Below, piece after piece: positions 54,705 through 64,000 of a stretch of 64,000 bases of DNA. A program made the position numbers and the translations under genes. The notes below the pieces were generated by a model that made no database searches, had not been told where the DNA came from, and saw nothing but the letters and a program-made list of their open reading frames with translations. The stretch comes from Anadara kagoshimensis (taxonomy: Eukaryota > Mollusca > Bivalvia > Arcoida > Arcidae). The number at the start of each line of letters is the position of its first letter. Within the stretch, counting starts at the first letter, position 1. The stretch spans positions 16,587,234-16,651,233 of the forward strand of contig CM037870.1 in assembly GCA_021292105.1 (NCBI GenBank). The letters run 5' to 3'.

Positions 54705-55853
54705 TATTTTTTTAACGCCTTCACTCGAGGTTCTAAGAACAAATTTTGTTTCTGTGGAATCAAGACATGGTTTGAAAAGTCCATCAATATTTGTTTCCAG
54801 CATCTGACTAGTTTTACCATCAGATGAAAACACCGCGACATTCTTGCTGATAAAACCACAGGCATAAAAGCTATCAAATTTGTCATACGATTCCGATTTA
54901 GATTTTGAACTTTCTCAAATCTTTACCGTCTAAAATTGCACAGACAGTGTTATTATTGTCAGTATGATAAACATTACTGGACAAAGGTACTGCAACGTAA
55001 GACAGACTGTCACTGCTTCGTGAGGTCCTTATAACCTGACCATTTATCGACATAACATCTACTTCAACTCCATATCCAAGTATAATGTTCTCTTTGGTTG
55101 TTGCTAATCCCCAAGATTCAGCTTTACATGGTATTGTGCCAATTTCTTTCATTGCATTCTGCTGAATTTCAGATTTTTTAAGTATATTTTGGCCATAAAA
55201 TGTTACTAGAATACTTGTTTCAGGCGATGGTATCAGACATACATCAGTCGGCCAGGTTCGACACAACGTTTGAAATAGACATTTTCCCAATTTATTACAA
55301 TTTTGCAGTTGGTGATTGTACAAACAGCATAAAACGAGTCTTCCGTCTGGTACAAAAGTTCCACCAGTTATTTCACCGCCTGGGTAAATACAGTTGACTT
55401 TCTTTACTTCTATTACCATAACATCTATCGGTTTGTGTTTTTCACCCTTGTTTAACTGATCCACTACCTTCCGCAGACCAGCAGATATCATTCAAGTTCT
55501 ATTGTTGGTTCGACTTCGACTTCAGCAACTGAAGTAAGGGTATTTAGGATAGATGTCACGTTGCAGTCTGTGTTTAAAATATACTCAACACAATGCGTAC
55601 CATCCTTGAGATCTACTTCCAAACCTCCCACTTGCTGTTTGCTGTTGCACCTTCAGTCTTTCTTTGGTTATGAAGACTTGTTTCGATGCTCCATGTTCTC
55701 GTGCCTCTTTCAGTAGTTCCGACCTTTCTTCACATTCTTCAGAAATTCTTCTATTTTTACCCTTTCCCTTGACAAGCTCCACACTCTCCTTTTCTTGCAT
55801 TTGTCGGGATTTTGTCTGGAAATTAGACTGGAGATTGTCAAGTTGGTTCATGG
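54705..55853 (-). pseudogene. BB3: broken, 5'-truncated copy of the B-box/propeller gene
   Basis: Homologous to BB1/BB2 from the coiled coil ([20 protein letters not shown]) to the end of the propeller (SSEGVKK). Both B-boxes are missing: homology stops at 55853, where an R1 copy begins. At least three frame breaks are visible: inside the coiled coil (about 55600-55750), near 55495 where a small insertion adds a TGA, and near 54897 after DLRKFKI. It is more diverged than BB1 is from BB2, so it is an older copy. Confidence 0.85.
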
Positions 55854-55854
55854 C

Positions 55855-56230
55855 TTGTTACTTTGTACAACGAAGTAGGCTGCTTGCAAATAAATTGTTG
55901 ACTCAGGGATATTGCAAGCCTAGGCTTATCAAGGCCCTCAAAAAGTTTTATGGCCGTCATCACAGTATTGTTGATAAGTTTGATGTCTCTGTGTCCAGGA
56001 TTGCCTTGGATATATTTGACGTCTCATAGTTCCATGTTCCTTTCACACAATTTTGATTACACACGTGGCGGGTGTAGCTAGCTAAACAGGAGGTGCTTAC
56101 CCTTCCGGAGCACCCGGCCTCACTTCCCTGGTGGAAGTTCACGTGTCTAACCTAACTTGTCAGTTCCAAAGTTTTTACTTTGCTTCTGGATTGTGATTCG
56201 GAAATGGATTAGTATGTTTGTTTTTGCTTG
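55855..56230 (+). repeat. repeat family R1, longest copy
   Basis: Runs from TTGTACAACGAAGTAGGCTG through CTTATCAAGGCCCTCAAAA, GATATATTTGACGTCTCATA, GGCGGGTGTAGCTAGCTAAA, CCGGAGCACCCGGCCTCACTT and CTGGATTGTGATTCGGAAAT. About 20 full or partial copies are in the window. No ORF and no clear tRNA head; class unknown. Confidence 0.85.
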
Positions 56231-56374
56231 TTAAACAGTAATCGCCACCTCCATAGATATTTCCTTGTGTCTGGTATTGATTTGGGTTAAAGTTTCCTGT
56301 TTTGATTAATATTTTCCTAATCAGTTATTTTATCTAATGCATTACACATTACTTCGATACATTAAGCTTTAATA

Positions 56375-58545
56375 AAAAACAAACACACTAATCCATGTCC
56401 GAATCACAATCCAGAAACAAAGTAACAAGAGGCCCATGGGCCTTAACGCTCACCTGAGGAAGAGTACATATCTTATGCAGAGGTTCAATGGTCAATGACA
56501 TTAATACAAGAGAATATCAAAATTTTCAGCAGTAAGGGCCAATAATATGCAAGTATTTTTGCAAATTAATTATGATAATTATTATATAAGTATGCTATAT
56601 ATAACATATTTAAAGTCTAGCTACAAAATATTATTTATAAATAGCTAAAACATCTGTATATTAAAATGTGCATTAGGCCAATACCTACAATATTCCCATA
56701 TACATGCCTATACAAAAAGTTTATAGTTTTTGAGATAATTAACCATTTAAGTATTCGTTTGCATCTATGACCTTGACCTTTGAACCTATGACCTTCATTC
56801 ATATATCAAAATGATTGTTGTGCAAATGCCTACAATATTCCAATATACATGCCTATACAAAAAGTTTATAGTTTTTGAGATAATTAACCATTTAAGTATT
56901 CGTTCGCGTCTATGACCTTGACCTTTGAACCTATGACCTTCATTCATATATCAAAATGATCGTTAGGCCAATACGTACCTTATTCCAATATACATGCCTA
57001 TACAAAAAGTTTATAGTTTTGAGATAATTAACCATTTCAGTACTTTTTTACATCTGTGACCTTGACCTTTGAACCCATGATCTTTATTCATATATCAAAA
57101 TTATCGTTGTGCAAATGCCTACAATATTCTAATATACATGCCTATACAAAAAGTTTATAGTTTCTGAGATAATTAACCATTTAAGTATTAGTTTCCATCT
57201 ATGACCTTGACCTTTGAACATATGAACTTCATTCATATATCAAAATTATCGTTGTGCAAATGCCTACAATATTTTAATATACATGCCTATACAAAAAGTT
57301 TATAGTTTTTGAGATAATTAACCATTTAAATATACGTTTGCAGCTATGACCTTGACCTTTGAACCTATGACCTTCATTCATATATCAAAATGATCGTTAG
57401 TCCAATACCTACAATATTCCAATATACATGCCTATACAAAAAGTTTATAGTTTTTGAGATAATTAACCATTTAAGTATTCGTTCAATTCTATGACCTTGA
57501 CCTTTGAACCTATGAACTTCATTCATATATCAAAATGATCATTAGGCCAATACCTACAATATTCCAATATACATGCCTATACAAAATGTTTATAGTTTTT
57601 AAGATAATTAACCATTTAAGTATTCGTTTGCGTCTATGACCTTGACCTTTGAACCTATGACCTTCATTCATATATCAAAATGATCGTTAGGCCAATACCT
57701 ACAATATTCCAATATACATGCCTATACAAAAAGCTTATAGTTTTTGAGATAATTAACCATTTCAGTACTTGTTTACATCTGTGACCTTGACCTTTGAACC
57801 CATGATCTTTATTTATATATCAAAATGACCATTGTGCCATTACCTACAAATAACTGAAAATCCTATGCCATTATCACAAGAAATGTTAAAAAAATAGCAT
57901 TTTTTATCAAAGGTCAAAAACTGGGACATGACCTTGACCTTCGACCTTGACATCAATTGGAAGAAAATTGCAAGACAAGATCAACAGTGAAAACTCCATA
58001 CAATTATCTTCAGCTGTTATGAAGTTATAACAATAAATGTCTCATTTTAAAAATTACGTAATTTTACGCAAAAAACGCGTACCTATTTTTCGTCTAATTT
58101 TCATGAAAAACACAATTTTAATGTTCCCAGGTATGCTGAATCCAAATATCTAATCAAAATTTGCCTGCACCTTTTGGTTTCAGAGAAGAAGATTTTTTTG
58201 TCTTTTTGCTATTTTTAGTAACAGCGGCCATCTTGTTGGGCGTGGCCAAACCCCGAACACAATTTTGAAAGGCTGTTACCCAGGCATGATATTCACCAAG
58301 TTTCATCAAATATGGCCCAGTAGCTTTGAAGGAGAAGATTAAAATGTAAAGTTTACACACGACGGACGACGCACAACGGACGACGGACGACGGACAGTGA
58401 TAGATTGCAATAGCTCATCTGAGCCTTTGGCTCAGGTGAGCTAAAAACTTTGGAACTGACAAGTCAGGTTAGACACGTGAACTTCCACTAGGGAAGTGAG
58501 ACTGGTTGCTCCGGAAGGGTAAGCACCTCCTGTTTAGCTGGAACT
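56375..58545 (-). repeat. R1 copy (inverse) split by an R2 element
   Basis: Left part 56375-56430 (ATCCATGTCCGAATCACAAT, GAAACAAAGTA) and right part from 58445 (AAAAACTTTGGAACTGACAA, GTTAGACACGTGAAC) rejoin into an uninterrupted R1 if the R2 element between them is removed. Confidence 0.85.
56431..58446 (+). mobile_element. R2 element (Helitron-like) with eight 145-bp internal repeats
   Basis: Left end ACAAGAGGCCCATGGGCC then GCTCACCTGAGG; right end TTTGGCTCAGGTGAGCT. TGACCTTGACCTTTGAA recurs at 56768, 56913, 57057, 57202, 57347, 57492, 57637 and 57782, a 144-145-bp period. The last 270 bp (TTCAGAGAAGAAGATTTTT, CAGCGGCCATCTTG, then GACGGACGACG runs) match the unit and end of the 21.3-23.7 kb element. 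No ORF. Confidence 0.82.
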
Positions 58546-58549
58546 TGTT

Positions 58550-59295
58550 AAACATCAAACTTGAGCGAAGGACTTATATACTGAGTATCACAAACAAGTT
58601 TCATCAAAATCCCATCATTCCTTTAGAAAATATCGTGCGGAAAACATTCAGCCAATCAGATTGCAGCAGTCTCATTAAATATGCACGGAATTTGTCGAAC
58701 ATCGAACTTGAGCGAAGGACTTATATACTTAGTATCACAAGCAAATTTCATCGAAATCCCATCATTCCATTAGAAGATATCGTGCAGAAAACATTCAGCC
58801 AATCAGTTTGCAGGCAGCCTAATTAAATATGCACGGAATTTGCAAAACATTGAACTTGAGCGAAGGACTTAATATATACTTAAAGTGATACATCAAACTT
58901 GAGCGAAGGACTTATATACTTAGTATCACAAGCAAATTTCATCGAAATCCCATCATTCCTTTAGAAGAAATCGTGCGGAAAACATTCAGCCAATCAAATT
59001 GCAGCAGCCTCATTAAATATGCACAGAATTTGTCAAACATCAAACTTGAGCGAAAGACTTATGTACTAAGTATCATAAGCAAGTTTCATCGAAATCCCAT
59101 CATTTCTTCTTAAAATATCATGCGGAAAACATTCATTCAGCCAATCAGATTGCAGCAGCCTCATTAAATATGCACTGAATTTGTCGAACATCGAACTTGA
59201 GCGAGTGACTTATGTACCAATTATCACAAACAAGTTTCATAAAAATTCCACCATTCCTTCTCAAGATATCGTGCAGAAAGTGAAACGGACAAGGT
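58550..59295 (+). repeat. tandem array, about 147-bp unit, six copies
   Basis: CTTGAGCGAAGGACTTATAT recurs near 58561, 58708, 58856, 58899, 59045 and 59197; one unit is shortened. Units share TTCATCGAAATCCCATCATT and CATTCAGCCAATCAG. It closes with GGGCACCTGCATAACGATGC. Confidence 0.88.
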
Positions 59296-61102
59296 GATTA
59301 CTATAGGGCACCTGCATAACGATGCAGGGCCCTAATAAACAATGCTTTATATTTTTTTTTGTTTTCTCTCCAATATGCAGATTTTAATTTTGAATAAATT
59401 AAATATGACCCCGATTGGTCGTGTGTATTATATGCATATTATTTGCTTTGTACTAGTGCGCAATCAAGAGTGTCTTATGTGGAATAAGATATGACCTAGC
59501 CAAGAATATTTTCTGTACGGGGTCATATAATTTACTTCTTTAAGGTCACAAATTGCTCCCAATTAAAGGTTTCAGGCTCAAGACACTTGAATCTGAAATA
59601 CTACTTCTGTCCTAAATTTGTCTGAAAAAAGTACCAATTTAGAGCTAAAATACATATACCGGCCAAGAGTGTAAAACATGCATCGAACAAAAGCTGAAAA
59701 CCACGTCAGTAGAAAATACATTAATAAATTGTTACCCAGGGATCCTGCAAACCTAGGTTTATCAAAGCCCTCAAAAATTTTACCACAGTATTACGTCCCA
59801 TATTTCTATGTTTCTTTCACTCTCAATTTTGATTACACACTTGATGGGTGTAGCTAGCTAAACTGTAGTTGCTTTCCATTCCAGAGCACTCAGTCTCACT
59901 TCCCTTGTGTGTGTGTGTGTACAGCATTTAAGAATGCATGTAAAAATGAGTAAGTTCAATCACAAACACACTAATCAATGTTCAATAACAGGATTATTTC
60001 ACATCAAAATGTCACTGGTAAAACACCCATTCATATTCACAAAGTGTTTTATGACATTAAAAATGGATGGGGGTTCTTTTTATACCATGTTTAAATCATC
60101 ACCTGGTCTCACCCAAAAAACCAAAAGACTTCCAAGAGTCAATTTCATTGTACCAATTGGCAAAAATATATAAAAATATATAAAAATAAACACAAAAGTT
60201 GATAAATATTCTTGATTTTATGTTATTATGTACAGATGAGAAATTATCTCAAATAAATGGACAGACTAGATTTGACAATAATAATAATATTATTAATAAT
60301 AATATCAGATTTTTTCAACAGAACTTTCTTCCAAATCCACACACGCACGCAAAATATAACATTCTCACCACACAATTTGTGTATTGTTAAGATTATCTCA
60401 TAGGACATATGACAGTAACCATAGCAACAGAAAACAGGAAGCTGAAAGTCAGCCATAGAAAATATCCCAGGAATTGTGGGAAATATATTTTTTTAACAAT
60501 CTGATATCGCACAAAACTTGCATACAATATTCTAACTAAAAGCTGTATTAAATATATATTACATTTGAAACCAAATTATGTACAGTAGTACGCATTACAA
60601 CGAAATATAGCGAACACTTAAAATTATTTTACTTTAAAATTTTTAAATATATATATTTTGTATATTTTATATTTATTTACACAATATTGCACAAAAATAG
60701 ACATTTAGCACCTTAATACTGGATTAAATATCTCGGAAATGTGACAGAATTGGAAATATTCTAAATCATGTTTAGAAGTCCACTTGAAGTCTAATTAATA
60801 TCAAAATCTTATTGACAAGGAGAAACTTTAATAAGGAAGATGGAATACATGAAATAAAGTATAGGTATATGTTTGTAAAGGCAATTGTCTTGGTCAGTTA
60901 TATGGTGTTTTAGCTAGGTGGTCAGTTATGGAAAATAGGAGAAGCTGTGCACCAAAAGAAAACTATCTTTGACAAACAAGCTGACAAATTTTCTTACACT
61001 AAGATATACCCCGAGTTGGATATGTCCTGAGGGCAGTGAGCAGCAAAATTATCAATTCTATGAAAGTAAAAGATAGGTAAGGGTACCATATGGTTAATTG
61101 CT

Positions 61103-61287
61103 GATGGAGTGGAGTGGACTTATAGAAGTTTATACCCAAGAATTTCCACTCATATATATTTAGTAAGCAAACTGACAAACTTTCTCACTCCATGATTGGC
61201 CCCGAAAGGGATTTGAGCCTAGGCAATGAGAGGTTCTGTGATACGTAATCCTGTCACTTTAGCCTTCTTGGCCACTGAGTGGGCATT
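61103..61287 (-). mobile_element. SINE family B copy, diverged
   Basis: On the - strand: CCACTCAGTGGCCAAGAAGG head, B-box-like CTAGGCTCAAATCCCTTTCG, then GTTTGCTTACTAAATAT and TGGGTATAAAC tail. Confidence 0.65.
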
Positions 61288-61989
61288 GGTGAATCATTTT
61301 CTGTGACGGACTGATTAAGAATATTTCCTTTTCTGTGTGGTTTATCATGTGTGTCTAGTACTGTAAACCAGCTTTTACTCGCACGTGATTAACTTTTGCC
61401 TCTTTCAAGAAGATGTGAACAAAATAATCGCAAAAATTAATCGTCGGGAACTTTTTTTTGAAAACTGTATAATTTATACCAAATATTCAGCTAAAGTTCA
61501 TATCGAGATCATTAATAGTTGTGAAGTAGTTTTGGTAAGAGAATCCTGAAGGTTAATAACCCGCAAATAAAAGTTGGCTTACAGAAATCTGTACAGTATA
61601 TACAAACAATCAAGCACATCATTAAATAGATAAAATATTGCACTTTTTTATTATTATCTCAACTTTGTAATTTTTTAAATACAAAAATAATATCCTCAGA
61701 AAATGGATTTGTCATTAAGAGGTTGGTTTCATTTATTATATATTTTTTTTTTACAAATAAATTGTGTTTCTTTTTTTAAATACTTTTCAACTTAAACATA
61801 TAAATTGAAAAGCTTAAAATATTATACAAACATACATTTAACACATAACAAAAACCACTCTGCCATTATGCCATCTATATCCCGTAAAACTTGAAAAAAA
61901 CTTGAATCTCAATGTGGAACATGAATAAATTTATCATACATTTTACTCAAGTTTTTCAAAGATTCAAGTTACTGAATTCGAAAAAAATA

Positions 61990-62044
<55 letters not shown>
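61990..62044. repeat. (TG)n(AG)n microsatellite
   Basis: Six TG units followed by about 21 AG units. Confidence 0.92.
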
Positions 62045-62046
<2 letters not shown>

Positions 62047-63449
62047 CCAACAAAATTGTGACCAAAATTGACAAGTTTCATGTGGTATTCAATGGTATGC
62101 TAGAGTTTACGGACTTCCAATGTCTTTACTAGTACTCCAGATCTGCTATCAAAGTAAATCTACATTTGGCAATAATAAAGTGATTGAAACAAGAGAGGTT
62201 ACCAAGAGATGGAGCAGTATTGGTAAAGTACATGGTAATGATTTCATGGGGATTGCTGCTGCAGCAGGTGATTCCCCTGTTTGTTCAGACATGGAATTAT
62301 ATCAGTTCATATTTTCCTGTGTTGTTCTGGAAATTTGTGACCTAAACATTTTTGCATAAACATTAAAGGGTGGTGATGTAGAGCGGTGAACCCCATTTTC
62401 ACTAGCTCTTTTGCATTTCATGCAGACAAGTTTAACTGAAATGGATGTTGTCTTTCTGCGTTGGTTTTGGATAATTTAAGACTGTTCTCAAAACACCCAT
62501 GAAATAAGTCAATACTGTCAAAAATGGCAAAAAAATAATCCAACACAAACATTTATTCAATAGTAATTCTTCCACATAAAAGTGTTAATCTCTTGTCAGT
62601 AATATTTATGTAACAAGTAGCATCTTTACGACAAAAAAATGCAGTTGAAGAAATGGGCATGTTAAAATGAGATGAAGAGTTATTTTCTACAGAAATCAAA
62701 TGGTATTAGCATTTTCACCGAGATTCTAGATTCATTTTGAAGCACATTTAAATGTCCAATATCTATAAATGAATAAGTATCAAATAGGAGGTCATTTTAT
62801 GGGCATACACTAAAAGAACTCGAACTGGGAAATCCATGTTTTCCTAATTATGTGCATGATCAAAATATAAATAGCCAATGGCACATAGATCTACTTTGCT
62901 CAGAAATTAAGAGACTTTCCTCATTTTCTGCAACCACAATATACCAAATTCCCATGGTGAATTCATACGATCTTACAAAAACAACATTGGATTTTAACAC
63001 GTTAAGTCTGATTTTAGATAAATTTACATTGTACCATTTTGCACATTAACTAACTTTTTGAGTTGTTTCAATAATGGCAGCAGTTTTGAGGAAAAATGCA
63101 TCAAAATACATGGTTAAATTTTTTTATAATTAAATGCATTTTTACAAGCCACATGTGAAATATAACAAATAAATATCATACCATGGGTAACATTAATTCA
63201 CTTATGGTTTCAATAACAGCAGCAGTTTTGGGGCAAAAAATGCATCAAAATACAAAAATTTACAATGGAAATGCTGAAGAGAATTCTCAAAACCGTTACC
63301 AGATTTAAACCTGAAGCACAAATATAATACACATTGTTTAAGAACTTCCAACATTTATTATCATTATTAAGAATGTTTGGCAAAGCCACTGAAATATCTG
63401 GCAAAGCCACCAAGTGATATATTGCCACATGTGAACCCCGGCCAGTGTA

Positions 63450-63628
63450 CAGTGAAATCTGTCTATAAAGGCTACCCAAGGGAACCAATAAAAGTGGTCT
63501 TTATGAGCAGGTGGCCTTTACATACAGGTTCAAATAATATGAATAAAGAACAATTGGGATACAGTTCTACTGGCCTTTATAAGCAAGTGGTCTTTATATA
63601 GAGGTAGCCTTTAAGGCAGGTTCAACAG
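63450..63628 (+). mobile_element. MITE, TA-flanked, CAGTC family
   Basis: TA|CAGTGAAATCTGTCTATAAA ... GGCAGGTTCAACAG|TA; about 180 bp like the copy at 1105. Confidence 0.78.
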
Positions 63629-64000
63629 TATTATTCTTTTTTATCATATACCACAGGTAAACTTGATAATTTTAATTCTAATATGATTTTAATAAAAGCC
63701 ATTGAAATTAATGCTGCAAACTCTTTTTTCAGAGGTACATTTTGCTATTCATTTACAAAAAGGTTCATTGAAATAATTTGGCTGTTGACATTACCTCCAT
63801 TGCAACAAATGATTTTATAAATGAAAATTCCGTCACAATTATTGTTCCCAACACATAGCATAACATCACAAGGCGAGTAAGGGAATATGTCATTAAAATG
63901 GAACAGCCATGGGTATATCATTTGTTTTACCACAGTAAGCTAACATTACAAGGTGAGTAAGGGAGTATGTCATTAAAATGGAAAAGCCACAGTTAGCTAT

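Larger units (their letters stand above)
59300..64000. other. gene-poor AT-rich region
   Basis: No exon or ORF with recognisable similarity. Holds an R1 copy (59710-59910), a SINE B copy (61103-61287, -), a TG/GA microsatellite (61990-62044), the CAGTC MITE (63450-63628) and two local duplications (63072/63218 and about 63845/63935). It could include the 3' UTR of a gene to the right; nothing proves it. Confidence 0.55.

Noticed and set aside
62120-62359. 79-residue frame in the right-hand gene-poor region
   Set aside because: No similarity, splice context or codon bias that would set it apart from chance.

Overview
This is a non-coding-rich, AT-rich eukaryotic window with spliced genes (GT-AG introns), several tRNA-derived SINE families, MITE-like inverted-repeat elements, Helitron-like elements with internal tandem arrays, and many microsatellites. 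The repeat repertoire (elements ending in CTCACCTGG/CCAGGTGAG, SINEs whose tails read roughly GATATAAGTGAAATATTCTTGACTGGG) and the RING-less B-box/beta-propeller genes suggest a lophotrochozoan, most likely a bivalve mollusc. That is an inference; no species is assigned.

Two paralogous secreted M12B (reprolysin/adamalysin-type) zinc metalloproteases lie tail to tail. Gene MP1 (+ strand, 252-9376) enters from the left edge. Nine exons are visible, from the middle of the catalytic domain to the stop codon. Gene MP2 (- strand, 54044-14097) appears complete. I assembled 17 exons with consistent phases, 3150 nt or 1049 residues: signal peptide, prodomain, several furin-like sites, a catalytic domain with HEXXHXXGXXHD, a Cys-rich domain, a six-cysteine VWC-like half module, a long Thr/Pro mucin domain and a short hydrophobic C-terminus. 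The shared exons of MP1 and MP2 have the same phases and nearly the same lengths, so they are a duplicated, inverted pair. Their mucin repeats expanded separately.

The 14.2-kb intron 3 of MP2 contains, on the opposite strand, two single-exon B-box/coiled-coil/propeller genes (35733-37433 and 44986-46704). They sit in a segmental duplication that includes about 2 kb of 3' flank. Identity between them is patchy, as if by gene conversion. A third, broken copy (about 54705-55853, -) lies just upstream of MP2 exon 1.

Layout: 1-9.4 kb, MP1. 9.4-14.1 kb, convergent intergenic DNA with repeats. 14.1-54.0 kb, MP2 with its repeat-filled introns and nested genes. 54.0-64.0 kb, the pseudogene, a 2-kb Helitron-like element inserted into an older repeat, a 147-bp tandem array and gene-poor AT-rich DNA.

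The most striking non-coding observation is that two unrelated-looking 33-34-bp minisatellites (34.40-34.85 kb and 52.73-53.51 kb) are separate tandem amplifications of the same 34-bp segment inside one SINE family. Other points: a tandemly repeated exon end in MP1 that yields a phase-compatible alternative exon, a stop-codon/poly(A)-signal repeat at the MP1 3' end, and an MP2 exon bracketed by complementary TTTA/TAAA arrays.
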